The position numbers and the translations under genes are program-made. Positions 40,228 to 49,606 of a DNA stretch of 64,000 nt are shown here, piece after piece (the stretch's first letter is position 1; each line of letters begins with the position of its first letter). The notes beneath the pieces were generated by a model. It was not told the origin of the DNA and did no database searches. It saw nothing but the letters and a program-made list of their open reading frames with translations. The stretch lies in assembly GCF_900091615.1 (NCBI RefSeq), contig NZ_FMIA01000002.1, forward strand, positions 4,402,001-4,466,000, in the 5' to 3' direction. This DNA comes from Micromonospora yangpuensis. Its GTDB lineage: Bacteria; Actinomycetota; Actinomycetes; Mycobacteriales; Micromonosporaceae.

Positions 40228-42333
40228 TCACGTCACCCCGGCGGCGTCCATGCCGCGCAGCTCCTTCTTGAGGTCGGCGACCTCGTCACGGATCCGGGCG
40301 GCCAACTCGAACTGCAGCTCCCGGGCGGCGGCGAGCATCTGGTCGTTGAGCTCCTGGATGAGCTGGGCGAGGTCGGCCCGGGCCATTCCCTCTCTCGACG
40401 GGGTGGTGTCCGTCCGGCTGCGGCTGCGGGTCTGGCCCACCGGCGCCTTGCCCCGGGACAACTGCCGGGCCGCGCCACCGACCCGGGTGTTCTCGGTGTC
40501 CTCGGCCTCGCGGTAGATGTCGTCCAGGATGTCGTGGATCTTCTTCCGCAACGGCTCCGGGCTGATCCCGTGCGCCTCGTTGTGCGCGATCTGCTTGGCC
40601 CGCCGCCGGTTGGTCTCCTCGATCGCGCCCGCCATCGACGGGGTCACCTTGTCGGCGTACATGTGGACCTGACCGGAGACGTTACGGGCGGCCCGACCGA
40701 TGGTCTGGATCAGCGACCGGCCGCTGCGCAGGAAACCCTCCTTGTCGGCGTCGAGGATCGCCACCAGCGAGACCTCTGGCAGGTCGAGCCCCTCCCGCAG
40801 CAGGTTGATGCCGACCAGCACGTCGTAGTCGCCCTTGCGCAACTCGCGCAGCAGCTCCACCCGGCGCAGCGTGTCGACCTCGGAGTGCAGGTAGCGCACC
40901 CGGATGCCGTTCTCCAGCAGGTAGTCCGACAGGTCCTCGGCCATCTTCTTGGTCAGGGTGGTGACCAGCACCCGCTCGTCGCGCTCGGTGCGCAGCTTGA
41001 TCTCGTGCATCAGGTCGTCGATCTGCCCCTTGGTCGGCTTGACGACGACCTCCGGGTCGACCAGGCCGGTCGGGCGGATCACCTGCTCGACGTACTCCCC
41101 CTGGGCCTGCTCCAGCTCCCAGGAGCCGGGGGTCGCCGACAGGAAGACCATCTGCCCGACCCGCTCCAGGAACTCGTCGAAGCGCAGCGGCCGGTTGTCG
41201 GCGGCGCTGGGCAGCCGGAAGCCGTGGTCGATCAGCATCCGCTTACGCGACGCGTCGCCCTCGAACATGCCGCCGATCTGGGGAATCGTCACGTGCGACT
41301 CGTCGACCACGGTCAGGAAGTCGTCCGGGAAGTAGTCGAGCAGACAGTGCGGCGGGCTGCCGGGCAACCGACCGTCCATGTGCATGGAGTAGTTCTCGAT
41401 GCCGGAGCAGAAGCCGACCTGGCGCATCATCTCGATGTCGTAGGTGGTGCGCATCCGCAGCCGCTGGGCCTCCAGCAGCTTGCCCTGCCGGTCCAGCTCG
41501 GCCAACCGCTCGGCCAGCTCGGCCTCGATGTCGCCGATGGCCCGCTCCATCCGCTCCGGCCCGGCCGCGTAGTGGGTGGCCGGGAAGATCATCAGCCCGT
41601 CGACCTCACGGACCACGTCCCCGGTGAGCGGATTGAGGTAGTAGAGCTTCTCCACCTCGTCGCCGAAGAGCTCGATCCGGACCGCCATCTCCTCGTACGC
41701 CGGAATGATCTCCAGCGTGTCGCCCCGGACCCGGAAGGTGCCCCGGTTGAAGGCCACGTCGTTGCGGGTGTAACGGTTGTCGACCAGCCGACGGAGCAAC
41801 TCGTCGCGGTCCAACTCCTGCCCGACGGCGATCCGGACGGCCTGGTCGAGATACTCCTCCGGGGTGCCCAGGCCGTAGATCGCCGAGACGGTGGCGACCA
41901 CGATCACGTCCCGACGGGTGAGCAGCGACATGGTGGCCGAGTGCCGCAGCCGCTCCACCTCCTCGTTGATCGAGGAGTCCTTCTCGATGTAGGTGTCGGT
42001 CTGCGGAATGTAGGCCTCGGGCTGGTAGTAGTCGTAGTAGGAGACGAAGTACTCCACCGCGTTGTGCGGGAGCAACTCGCTGAACTCCTTGGCCAGCTGC
42101 GCGCAGAGCGTCTTGTTGGGGGCGAGCACCAGCGTCGGGCGCTGCAACCGCTCGACCAGCCACGCGGTGGTGGCGCTCTTGCCGGTGCCGGTCGCGCCGA
42201 GCAGCACCGTGTTGCGGTCACCGCGGCGGACCCGCCGCTCCAGATCGTCGATCGCCGCCGGTTGGTCACCGGCCGGCTGGAACTCGCTGACGACCTGGAA
42301 ACGGCCGTCGAGCCGAGGAATGTCGAGCGCCAT
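40228..42333 (-). CDS. uvrB: Excinuclease ABC subunit B
   Basis: A 701-residue DNA helicase-like subunit. Walker [12 protein letters not shown] is near residue 46, and the beta-hairpin that clamps DNA is marked by [20 protein letters not shown] near 100-120. Motif DESHVTIPQ, motif [19 protein letters not shown] and motif [11 protein letters not shown] follow. The C-terminal UVR domain ([20 protein letters not shown]) contacts UvrC. Start ATG at 42333. Length and order are standard. Confidence 0.96.
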   Translation of the reverse strand: MALDIPRLDGRFQVVSEFQPAGDQPAAIDDLERRVRRGDRNTVLLGATGTGKSATTAWLVERLQRPTLVLAPNKTLCAQLAKEFSELLPHNAVEYFVSYYDYYQPEAYIPQTDTYIEKDSSINEEVERLRHSATMSLLTRRDVIVVATVSAIYGLGTPEEYLDQAVRIAVGQELDRDELLRRLVDNRYTRNDVAFNRGTFRVRGDTLEIIPAYEEMAVRIELFGDEVEKLYYLNPLTGDVVREVDGLMIFPATHYAAGPERMERAIGDIEAELAERLAELDRQGKLLEAQRLRMRTTYDIEMMRQVGFCSGIENYSMHMDGRLPGSPPHCLLDYFPDDFLTVVDESHVTIPQIGGMFEGDASRKRMLIDHGFRLPSAADNRPLRFDEFLERVGQMVFLSATPGSWELEQAQGEYVEQVIRPTGLVDPEVVVKPTKGQIDDLMHEIKLRTERDERVLVTTLTKKMAEDLSDYLLENGIRVRYLHSEVDTLRRVELLRELRKGDYDVLVGINLLREGLDLPEVSLVAILDADKEGFLRSGRSLIQTIGRAARNVSGQVHMYADKVTPSMAGAIEETNRRRAKQIAHNEAHGISPEPLRKKIHDILDDIYREAEDTENTRVGGAARQLSRGKAPVGQTRSRSRTDTTPSREGMARADLAQLIQELNDQMLAAARELQFELAARIRDEVADLKKELRGMDAAGVT

Positions 42334-42633
42334 GACCCCACCGTACGCCGGGGGTCCGACACCCTCGGCCGGCTACCGAGAGTTGGTGATCGGCTTCTAT
42401 ATTCGCATTGTGTGGCGCATTTCACCGCGCTAGGGTATGAGCCGTAGGCCGCTCGCGGCGGCCGACCGGGCCGGCGGCCAGGCTTCATCGGCCGGCTGCC
42501 CCCGGCACAGAGGGTCGCAGCACCCGGTTCATCCCGGCGTGCGCACCGGACGTGGTCGCGCCTGGCGCGCAGACCGGCCGCCGCGGGCGCCCCTGCTCGT
42601 CACCCACCGGTCACCCCGACAGTTCAACCCTGC
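42334..42633. other. Intergenic region between uvrB and the two-lobed membrane protein
   Basis: A patch at 42391-42420 (TTCTATATTCGC followed by ATTGTG) is the only AT-rich segment and probably holds promoters for uvrB on the minus strand. The remainder is GC-rich with no gene or strong repeat that I can support. No Bacillus-type LexA box was found. Confidence 0.4.
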
Positions 42634-44253
42634 GTGACCAACTCAGCCCGATCCGGGCGCGTCAGCCCCCCGGCGTCCGCCGGCAACGGCACGGCGGTCA
42701 GCAGCCCCGCCGGCAACGGCACGGCGGTCCGTGGCCCGGCCGGCAACGGCACAACGGTCAGCAGCCCCGCCGCCGGCGGCGACCACGACCACGATGGCCC
42801 GGACGACGACGCCGGCACCCCGGCGGAGCTCGTCCGCCTGCGGCGGCGGATGCTGGTGGCCCTGACCACCACGGCTGCCGCCTCCGCCGTCGCGCTGGTC
42901 GCCGTCCTGCTGACCTGGGTGCCCGAACCGCCCGCCGCCGACCGGGCGGCCACCGCCGCCGAAGCCGAACGGCTCGCCGCGATGCGGGTCACCAACCACC
43001 GGGACGTCCGTGCCGGCCTGCGGGTCGTCATCGGCGCCGGTGGCAACCGCACCGACCTGCTCGGCTGGATCGACTGGGCCCGCCCACTTGTCTACCTCGA
43101 TGTCGGCGGTCCCGGCGCCGGTGACGAACGAGGGCTGCTCCAGGCCACCCCCACCGTGGCGCTGACCCGGCCGGACCCCACCGCGGTGCCCACCCCCGCG
43201 CTGCCCCCGCTGCTGCCCCCGGCCGACCGCTGGCGGCTGCGCGAGCCGTCTGCCGAGCGTGCCCTGGACGTCGTGCTCCGCCTGGTGTTCGCCCTGGCCG
43301 CACCGCAACCCGACCCGGTCGCCACCGGCGACGAGGCCCGGTGGCTGGGCCGTGCCGACGCCGCCGGTGGACCACTGGACATCCTCCGGGCCGCGCTGCC
43401 CGGCGCCCCGGCGCTCGACGACCAGCCGCGCCTCTGGCTCGACCGGGACGCCCGCCTGCACCGCCTGACGACCCGCCTGCCCGGAGGCGTACCGCTGACC
43501 GTGGAGCTGCTGCGCGCGGACCGTCCGGTGCTGCGGCCGGTGCCCGCCCTGGGCGGCCGGCCCGGACTGCCCCGGGCGCTCACCGAGGTCGAACGACGGC
43601 GGTTCACCCGGCTGGCGACCCGGCTGCGCGCCACCGGCGGCGCCCGGCTGACCCTGACCGCGCCGGTCACCGCGTCGACCAATCTGCGCGGCGCCGGCTG
43701 GGTGAGCTGGACCGAGCGGTCGGCGTACCTGTCGGTCGCCGACCTGGCCACACCGGGTCAGCGGACGCTGCTGCGACACGACCGGACCGGGGCGGCCAGG
43801 TTGGTGACCCGGGCCGCAGCCGCCGACGGCACCGCCGAGGCGCCGGGGCGGCCGCCGCTGCCGCCACCGACGACCGGCTGGCGGTCCATCCGCACCGACC
43901 GGACCGACCCCGACCGGCTGCTCGCGGCGGCGCTGCGGGCCGGCCGGACGGACGTGTCCGAGGCGTCGGCCGTGCGGCTGCGCGAGGACCGGCTCGCGGA
44001 ACGGACCGTGGACGTCATCGAGGTGCCCGACGGTGCGGCCCCGCTGCGCTACTGGATCGACCGCGACGGCCTGCTCCGCCGGTTGGAGCTGCGCACCGCC
44101 GCCAGCACCTGGAGTCAGCTCGACCTGGTGCCCGGGCCGGTGCCACGCCTGTCGGCGCTCACGGCCGCCACCCCGTCCGCTCGGCCCACCGCTCGGCCCG
44201 TCGGTGCTCCTCCTCGCACCCCGGATCCCGCGCCGTCGGGCAGCCGCCGGTAG
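42634..44253 (+). CDS. Membrane-anchored protein with two similar extracytoplasmic lobes
   Basis: A 539-residue protein starting at GTG. Residues 15-45 are three ~10-residue repeats of SPAGNGTAV type, followed by an acidic HDHDGPDDDAG stretch. One membrane helix is at about 73-95 (VALTTTAAASAVALVAVLL). The extracytoplasmic part looks duplicated: LLGWIDWARPLVYLDVGG in the first half matches GAGWVSWTERSAYLSVADL in the second, and LWLDRDARLHRLTTRL matches YWIDRDGLLRRLELRT. This pattern recalls LppX/LprG- or LolA-like lobes that carry lipids. The function is not known. Its Pro/Thr-rich end overlaps coaE by 95 bp on the opposite strand. Confidence 0.65.
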   Translation: MTNSARSGRVSPPASAGNGTAVSSPAGNGTAVRGPAGNGTTVSSPAAGGDHDHDGPDDDAGTPAELVRLRRRMLVALTTTAAASAVALVAVLLTWVPEPPAADRAATAAEAERLAAMRVTNHRDVRAGLRVVIGAGGNRTDLLGWIDWARPLVYLDVGGPGAGDERGLLQATPTVALTRPDPTAVPTPALPPLLPPADRWRLREPSAERALDVVLRLVFALAAPQPDPVATGDEARWLGRADAAGGPLDILRAALPGAPALDDQPRLWLDRDARLHRLTTRLPGGVPLTVELLRADRPVLRPVPALGGRPGLPRALTEVERRRFTRLATRLRATGGARLTLTAPVTASTNLRGAGWVSWTERSAYLSVADLATPGQRTLLRHDRTGAARLVTRAAAADGTAEAPGRPPLPPPTTGWRSIRTDRTDPDRLLAAALRAGRTDVSEASAVRLREDRLAERTVDVIEVPDGAAPLRYWIDRDGLLRRLELRTAASTWSQLDLVPGPVPRLSALTAATPSARPTARPVGAPPRTPDPAPSGSRR

Positions 44254-45337
44254 CCGGCGCGGCGGTCGGCTCCCGGCCCGGCGCCGGATACCCGACCCGC
44301 TGGTCGGGGGCGGCACGCAGGTGGTCGCGGAGCAGCAGAGCGCAACGCCAGGTCGGCGCGTCGACCTGGCGCAGGTGCAGGCGTACCGGACGACCCGGGT
44401 CGGCGCTGCCGTGCAGCCGCTTCGCCACCCGCTCGCCGCCGGCCGACCCGGCCCGGTCCCACCACTGTCCGGGCCGGCGGGGAAAACCGGCGTCGACGAG
44501 CCGGTCGGCGAGCGGCCCGTCCGCGTCGGCAAGGGTTTCCACGGTGAGCTGGATGTCGATGACGTCCGGGGCGGCCAGACCCGGCACGGCGGTCGGACCG
44601 ATGTGGTCGACGCGGGGCTCGGCCGGGGCGAGCGCGTGCCGGATCCGGGCCGCCAGCCGCGCGTACTGCTGCGGCCAGGTCGGGTCCGGCCCGGTCAATC
44701 CGGTCCGCGGTGGGCTGACCGCCCGGCGGCGGCGCAGGTTCTCCGCGTAGGGCAGCAGCCGCTCCCGCCAGAGCGCGTCCACCTGTTCGTGCAGCTCGGC
44801 CAGGCTCCCGTCGTTGGTCACCAGGACGTCCGCGACCGCGCGGCGTCGCTCGTCGTCGGCCTGCGCGGCGATCCGCCGCTCGGCCTCCGCCCGGCTCATC
44901 CCCCGGTCACGGGCCAGCCGCGCCAACCGGACGGGCACGGCCGTCTGCACCACCACCACCAGGTGGTACGTCGGCGCGAGCCCCACCTCGACCAGCAGCG
45001 GTACGTCGTTGACCACGATCGCGTCCGGCGCTGCGGCAGCGACCAGTTCGGCGGTACGGACCCGGACCCGGGGATGGGTGATCGCCTCCAACCGCCGTCG
45101 GGCCGTCTCGTCGCCGAACACCACCGCGCCCAGGGCGGCCCGGTCCAGTGCCCCGTCGGGGCCGAGCACCCGTTCGGAGAAGGTGGCCACCACCTCGGCC
45201 AGGCCGTCGGTGCCGGGGGCCACCACCTCGCGGGCCACCCGGTCGGCGTCGACGAGCACCGCGCCCAGCTCCCGCAGGCGGCTCGCCACGGCACTCTTAC
45301 CCGATCCGATCCCGCCGGTCAGTCCCACGCGCAGCAT
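44159..45337 (-). CDS. coaE: Dephospho-CoA kinase fused to a GrpB-like domain
   Basis: A 392-residue protein; the ATG at 45337 gives MLRVGLTGGIGSGKS with the P-loop at 8-15. Residues 1-200 are CoaE, which adds the 3'-phosphate in the last step of CoA synthesis. Residues ~215-392 are a GrpB/UPF0157 nucleotidyltransferase-fold domain (WPQQYARLAARIR, VDHIGPTAVPGLAAPDVIDI). The fusion is typical of actinobacteria. The end, WAERTGWRP, matches the usual terminus of such fusions, although ~25 residues before it look unlike the family and may be diverged. It overlaps the convergent neighbour. Confidence 0.92.
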   Translation of the reverse strand: MLRVGLTGGIGSGKSAVASRLRELGAVLVDADRVAREVVAPGTDGLAEVVATFSERVLGPDGALDRAALGAVVFGDETARRRLEAITHPRVRVRTAELVAAAAPDAIVVNDVPLLVEVGLAPTYHLVVVVQTAVPVRLARLARDRGMSRAEAERRIAAQADDERRRAVADVLVTNDGSLAELHEQVDALWRERLLPYAENLRRRRAVSPPRTGLTGPDPTWPQQYARLAARIRHALAPAEPRVDHIGPTAVPGLAAPDVIDIQLTVETLADADGPLADRLVDAGFPRRPGQWWDRAGSAGGERVAKRLHGSADPGRPVRLHLRQVDAPTWRCALLLRDHLRAAPDQRVGYPAPGREPTAAPATGGCPTARDPGCEEEHRRAERWAERTGWRP

Positions 45338-45423
45338 CAGCCCAGTCAACCCGATCGGCACCGGTGCGCCAACGCCTTCGCCCGGTTCACCCCGCGGCGA
45401 CCACCGGGACGCGGAAACGGGCA

Positions 45424-45472
45424 GGGCCCCGCCCCGACGGTCCGGGGGTACCGGATCGTCGCGGCGGGGCCC
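45424..45472. terminator. Hairpin downstream of rpsA
   Basis: GGGCCCCGCC (45424-45433) pairs perfectly with GGCGGGGCCC (45463-45472), and the inner bases continue the stem (ACGGTCCGG with CCGGATCGT, two mismatches). It lies 28 bp past the rpsA stop. Confidence 0.7.
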
Positions 45473-45499
45473 GTTGTCCTCAGCGAGCGCCCTCAGCGG

Positions 45500-46999
45500 T
45501 CACTTGCCGCCGGCGAGCTTCTCCCGCAGGGCGGCGAGCGCCTCGTCGGTGGCCAGCGTGCCGGCCGGCTCCTCGTTCTGCCGGCTCGGCGCCGACGACG
45601 AGGTCGAGGTGGTGGTGCCGGCACCGGCCGACACGACCGGAGCCGGGTTCGCAGCGGCCTCGGCGTCGGCGGCCCGGGAGGTCTGCACCTGCTTGGTGTG
45701 TGCCTCCCAGCGCTGACGGGCCTCGGCGTACTGCGTCTCCCACTCCTCGCGCTGCTTGTCGTAGCCCTCGAGCCACTCCCCGGTCTCCGGGTCGAAGCCT
45801 TCGGGGTACTTGTAGTTGCCCTGGTCGTCGTACTCGGCGGCCATGCCGTAGAGGGTCGGGTCGAAGTGCTCCTCGCCCTCGACGAAGCCCTCGTTGGCCT
45901 GCTTGAGCGAGAGCGAGATCCGGCGACGCTCCAGGTCGATGTCGATGACCTTGACCATGACCTCGGAGCCGACCTGGACGACCTGCTCCGGGATCTCCAC
46001 GTGGCGCTCGGCCAGCTCGGAGATGTGGACCAGGCCCTCGATGCCGTCGTCGACCCGGACGAAGGCACCGAACGGCACCAGCTTGGTGACCTTACCCGGC
46101 ACGATCTGCTGGATCGCGTGGGTCCGGGCGAACTGCCGCCACGGGTCCTCCTGGGTCGCCTTCAGCGACAGCGAGACGCGCTCGCGGTCCAGGTCGACGT
46201 CGAGCACCTCGACCTCGACCTCCTGGCCGACCTCGACCACCTCGGACGGGTGGTCGATGTGCTTCCAGGACAGCTCGGAGACGTGCACCAGGCCGTCCAC
46301 GCCGCCGAGGTCGACGAACGCGCCGAAGTTGACGATCGAGGAGACGACGCCCTTGCGGACCTGCCCCTTCTGGAGCTTGTTGAGGAACTCGGTGCGCACC
46401 TCGGACTGCGTCTGCTCCAGCCAGGCCCGGCGGGACAGGACCACGTTGTTGCGGTTCTTGTCCAGCTCGATGATCTTGGCTTCGAGCTCGCGGCCGACGT
46501 AGGGCTGCAGGTCACGCACGCGCCGCATCTCGACCAGAGAGGCGGGCAGGAAGCCGCGCAGCCCGATGTCGAGGATGAGGCCACCCTTGACCACCTCGAT
46601 GACCGAACCGCGGACGACCCCGTCCTCGTCCTTGATCTTCTCGATCGTGCCCCACGCCCGCTCGTACTGCGCGCGCTTCTTCGAGAGGATCAGACGCCCC
46701 TCCTTGTCCTCCTTCTGGAGGACAAGGGCCTCGATGTGGTCGCCCACCGACACGACCTCGGCCGGGTCCACGTCGTGCTTGATCGACAACTCCCGAGAGG
46801 GGATGACACCCTCGGTCTTGTAGCCGATGTCGAGCAGGACCTCGTCCCGATCGACCTTGACGACGGTGCCTTCGACAATGTCGCCGTCGTTGAAGTACTT
46901 GATGGTCTCGTCGATCGCGGCGAGGAAAGCTTCCTCGGAACCGATGTCGTCGACGGTGACCTTGTTGGCGCTCGAGGGGGCCTCGATGCTGCTCGTCAT
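45500..46999 (-). CDS. rpsA: 30S ribosomal protein S1
   Basis: A 499-residue protein with four S1 RNA-binding repeats at about residues 38-107, 125-190, 206-276 and 291-363. Repeats 3 and 4 contain GAFVDLGGVDGLVHVSELSW and GAFVRVDDGIEGLVHISELA. An acidic, disordered C-terminal tail rich in Ala and Glu follows, as in other high-GC actinobacteria. It helps mRNAs with weak Shine-Dalgarno sequences bind the ribosome. The ATG at 46999 gives the canonical MTSSIE-type N-terminus. Confidence 0.95.
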   Translation of the reverse strand: MTSSIEAPSSANKVTVDDIGSEEAFLAAIDETIKYFNDGDIVEGTVVKVDRDEVLLDIGYKTEGVIPSRELSIKHDVDPAEVVSVGDHIEALVLQKEDKEGRLILSKKRAQYERAWGTIEKIKDEDGVVRGSVIEVVKGGLILDIGLRGFLPASLVEMRRVRDLQPYVGRELEAKIIELDKNRNNVVLSRRAWLEQTQSEVRTEFLNKLQKGQVRKGVVSSIVNFGAFVDLGGVDGLVHVSELSWKHIDHPSEVVEVGQEVEVEVLDVDLDRERVSLSLKATQEDPWRQFARTHAIQQIVPGKVTKLVPFGAFVRVDDGIEGLVHISELAERHVEIPEQVVQVGSEVMVKVIDIDLERRRISLSLKQANEGFVEGEEHFDPTLYGMAAEYDDQGNYKYPEGFDPETGEWLEGYDKQREEWETQYAEARQRWEAHTKQVQTSRAADAEAAANPAPVVSAGAGTTTSTSSSAPSRQNEEPAGTLATDEALAALREKLAGGK

Positions 47000-47390
47000 G
47001 TGGGCGGTTGCTCCGGTCGGATGGTGTGTCACAGCAGGCTGGTGTGTTGCGGTGACCTGTTCGCGCCAACGGATCCGCCTGCCGGGGCACACCGAACGAT
47101 CGCCGTCAGAAGATCATTAGTGGCTCCGGTGGCCGCGCACCTGCTCCCTGCCGAGGCACACGATCCGCGAGCGCATCCACCACCCTACCGTGTGCATTAC
47201 CACAGCGTGCAAGCCCCGGGGTACGTGATCCGGCCCGCTTTGTGGCCCGAGCGGTCCGCTCTGCGCCGAAAAAGGGGCACACAGGCGAAAGGTCCCGCTG
47301 ATCGCAGCCCGGGAATCCGGCCACCAGACCCGCGACACCCCCGGTCCACGCGTGCCGGGGACCGGCCCGGACGGCCCCTAGACTGCCGGG
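47000..47390. other. rpsA leader and promoter region
   Basis: A candidate minus-strand promoter for rpsA is TTGCAC at 47212-47207 and TAGGGT at 47187-47182, with a long 19-bp spacer; this would give a leader of about 175 nt. On the plus strand, TAGACT lies just before the methyltransferase gene. No additional gene is supported. Confidence 0.35.
47379..47384 (+). promoter_or_regulatory. -10 hexamer TAGACT, leaderless geometry
   Basis: TAGACT is followed by six bases and the GTG start at 47391, with no Shine-Dalgarno sequence. Confidence 0.45.
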
Positions 47391-48242
47391 GTGACCGACG
47401 ACCAGCCCGGCAACACCGGACCGGACGAGCCGGCCGGATCCGAGGATCCGGGTGTGCTGCGCCGCCCGGTGACCGACACGGATGCCCGCCGGGCCAGCCG
47501 GGTCTGGTGGGACGTCGACGCCGACAACTACCAGGCCGAGCACGGCGCCTTCCTCGGTGACCTGGACTTCGTGTGGTGTCCGGAGGGGGTACGCGAGGCC
47601 GATGCCCGGTTGCTCGGCAAACTGGCCGGCCGGCGGATCCTCGAGGTCGGCTGCGGTGCTGCCGCCGCCGCCCGCTGGCTGGCCACCCAGGGCGCCCAGG
47701 CGGTGGCCGTGGACCTCTCCGCCGGCATGTTGCGCCACGCCCGCCAGGCCGCCGACCGCACCGGGGTACGGGTGCCGCTGGTGCAGGCCGACGCCCTGGC
47801 GTTGCCCTTCGGCGACGCCGCCTTCGACACCGCCTGCACCGCGTTCGGGGCGATCCCCTTCGTGGCCGACTCGGCCGCGGTGATGCGCGAGGTGCACCGG
47901 GTGCTGCGCCCGGGCGGCCGGTGGGTCTTCTCGGTCACCCACCCGATGCGGTGGATCTTCCTCGACGACCCGGGCGAGGGCGGCCTGCGGGCCGTGCACT
48001 CGTACTTCGACCGCAGCCCGTACGTCGAACAGGACGCCACCGGCACGCCCACCTACGTCGAGCAGCACCGCACCCTCGGTGACCGGATCCGGGAGCTGGT
48101 CGACGCCGGGTTCCGCCTGACCGACCTGGTGGAGCCGGAGTGGCCGGCGGGTCACGAGGGCGTCTGGGGACAGTGGAGCCCGCTGCGCGGCCGGCTCTTC
48201 CCCGGTACCGCCATCTTCGTCGCCGAGAAGCCCGCGCCGTGA
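47391..48242 (+). CDS. Class I SAM-dependent methyltransferase
   Basis: A 283-residue methyltransferase of the Methyltransf_11 type. Motif I is ILEVGCGAAAAARWLATQGA, the acidic motif II AVAVDLSAGMLRHAR, and the motif around VPLVQADALALPFGDAAFDT is characteristic. VMREVHRVLRPGGRWVFSVT closes the fold. The N-terminus has an acidic disordered stretch and RRASRVWWDVDADNYQAEHG, found in a common actinobacterial subgroup. The substrate is unknown. Confidence 0.85.
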   Translation: MTDDQPGNTGPDEPAGSEDPGVLRRPVTDTDARRASRVWWDVDADNYQAEHGAFLGDLDFVWCPEGVREADARLLGKLAGRRILEVGCGAAAAARWLATQGAQAVAVDLSAGMLRHARQAADRTGVRVPLVQADALALPFGDAAFDTACTAFGAIPFVADSAAVMREVHRVLRPGGRWVFSVTHPMRWIFLDDPGEGGLRAVHSYFDRSPYVEQDATGTPTYVEQHRTLGDRIRELVDAGFRLTDLVEPEWPAGHEGVWGQWSPLRGRLFPGTAIFVAEKPAP

Positions 48243-48322
48243 CCCGGCCGGGTGCCGGTGCCGGTGCCGGTCCAACGGAACCGTCGCACCGGCGGTGCGA
48301 CGTCGGCGGGCCGGAGCGGGGC

Positions 48323-48328
48323 TACGCT
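48323..48328 (+). promoter_or_regulatory. -10 hexamer TACGCT, leaderless geometry
   Basis: TACGCT is followed by six bases and the GTG start at 48335. Confidence 0.4.
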
Positions 48329-48334
48329 GAGCCG

Positions 48335-48937
48335 GTGAGTGCCGAACCGATCCCGACATCACCTGGCCCCTGGTGTCCGGACCCGATCCGGCAGCAGCGT
48401 GCCGACTACACGCTTGCCGACCTGCGCAACCTGCCGGACGACGCCCCCCGCGTCGAACTCGTCGACGGAGTCATTCGGGTGACACCCTCCCCCACCCTGG
48501 GCCACCAGGACATCGCCAGTCTGCTGTGGCGCTGGCTGGCCGAACACGCGCCGCGCCACCTGCGCGCCTCGCAGGCAGTCGGCGTGGCCCTCTCGGCCAA
48601 CACCAGCCGCCAACCCGACGTCCTGCTGCGCCACGCCGAGGTGGACCGGGACCGGTCCCTGCTGCATCCGGCGGACGTCGTGCTCGCCGTCGAGATCGTC
48701 TCCCCCGGCACCCGGTGGACCGACCGGTTCGCCAAACCCGGCGAGTACGCCGCCGTCGGGATCGCCCACTACTGGCGGATCGAGCAGAACCCGGTGCACG
48801 TCTACGCGTACCGGCTCGGCGAGCAGCCCGGTCCGGCCGGTGTGCCCCAGTACGAGCTGGTCACCGACAGCGCCGACGTGATCGAGCTGACCGAGCCGTT
48901 CGTCCTCAAGCTCCCGGTCGCCGACATCACCCCCTGA
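48335..48937 (+). CDS. Uma2 family (DUF820) PD-(D/E)XK nuclease-fold protein
   Basis: A 200-residue Uma2 protein. VELVDGVIRVTPSPTLGHQ starts the core, and RQPDVLLR, VVLAVEIVSPGTRWTDRFAK and YAAVGIAHYWRIEQ give the Asp, Glu and Lys of the predicted active site. The GTG start is supported by the leaderless -10 element. It is a second Uma2 member in the window; N-terminal sequence differs from the one at 8965, so they are separate lineages rather than a recent duplication. Confidence 0.82.
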   Translation: MSAEPIPTSPGPWCPDPIRQQRADYTLADLRNLPDDAPRVELVDGVIRVTPSPTLGHQDIASLLWRWLAEHAPRHLRASQAVGVALSANTSRQPDVLLRHAEVDRDRSLLHPADVVLAVEIVSPGTRWTDRFAKPGEYAAVGIAHYWRIEQNPVHVYAYRLGEQPGPAGVPQYELVTDSADVIELTEPFVLKLPVADITP

Positions 48938-49053
48938 CCCCGACCAGCACCTCCCCGGCCCGGGCACGCGTCGCCGGCAACGCCACGGCACCCTGGGGTG
49001 GCCGGGCCGAAGCGCGGTCGTTATTCCGCCGCCACGGCGGGTACCCGCCGGTC

Positions 49054-49269
49054 ATGGCCGAGCAGAGGTTCCGCAAGGGTGACCACGTCTCCTGGGCCAG
49101 CCACAGCGGCCGGGGACGCGGGGTGGTCACCGAGGAGTTGACCGAACGGACCCGGGTGAGTGGACGCGCCGTCGACGCCAGTCCGCAGCAGCCCCAGTAC
49201 CGCATTCGCAACGACCACTCGGGCCGGGACGTCGCACACCGACCGGAGGCGCTACGCCATGAGTCGTGA
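49054..49269 (+). CDS. DUF2945 (hypervirulence-associated TUDOR) small protein
   Basis: A 71-residue protein. FRKGDHVSWASHSGRGRGVV followed by VSGRAVDASPQQPQYRIRND matches the DUF2945 pattern, including the ASxxxPQY motif. The fold is a small Tudor-like barrel, with no known enzyme activity. The stop overlaps the start of the next gene (DUF3140). The pair is commonly found together in actinobacteria, and the overlap suggests joint function, perhaps nucleic-acid or chromatin binding. Confidence 0.8.
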   Translation: MAEQRFRKGDHVSWASHSGRGRGVVTEELTERTRVSGRAVDASPQQPQYRIRNDHSGRDVAHRPEALRHES

Positions 49270-49600
49270 CCAGGGACGCGACACCTACCGCGAGTTCGGC
49301 GAGGCGGTCAACATGACCCCCGGTGAACTGTCGGCGTGGTTGGCCAGCGACGAGTCCGCACACGTCGGCTGGCGGAAGAAGGGCACCAAGGGCGGCGAGT
49401 CGGTCGGACACGCCTCCGGCCGGCGGATCGTCGACCTGCTGCGGCGCAAACGCGCCGACCTGACCGCCCAGGACTACGCACACATGCGCAAGGTCATCGG
49501 GTACGTGCACCGGCACCTCGCCCAACGCCCGTCCGGCGACGTCCGGGACACCCGGTGGCGCTGGTCGCTGATGAACTGGGGCCACGATCCACTACGGTGA
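49259..49600 (+). CDS. DUF3140 small protein
   Basis: A 113-residue protein. The features FGEAVNMTPGELSAWLASDE, GESVGHASGRRIVDLLRRKR and DTRWRWSLMNWGHDP are those of DUF3140. The C-terminal WSLMNWGHD motif is strongly typical. It starts 11 bases inside the DUF2945 gene, so translation is coupled. Function is unknown; fungal and bacterial homologues are described only by sequence. It converges with polA, six bases away. Confidence 0.8.
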   Translation: MSRDQGRDTYREFGEAVNMTPGELSAWLASDESAHVGWRKKGTKGGESVGHASGRRIVDLLRRKRADLTAQDYAHMRKVIGYVHRHLAQRPSGDVRDTRWRWSLMNWGHDPLR

Positions 49601-49606
49601 CCCGGC

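Noticed and set aside
42437..42637. A small open frame in the uvrB upstream region
   Set aside because: It is Arg/Pro-rich with no ribosome binding site or motif and is probably chance coding in GC-rich DNA.
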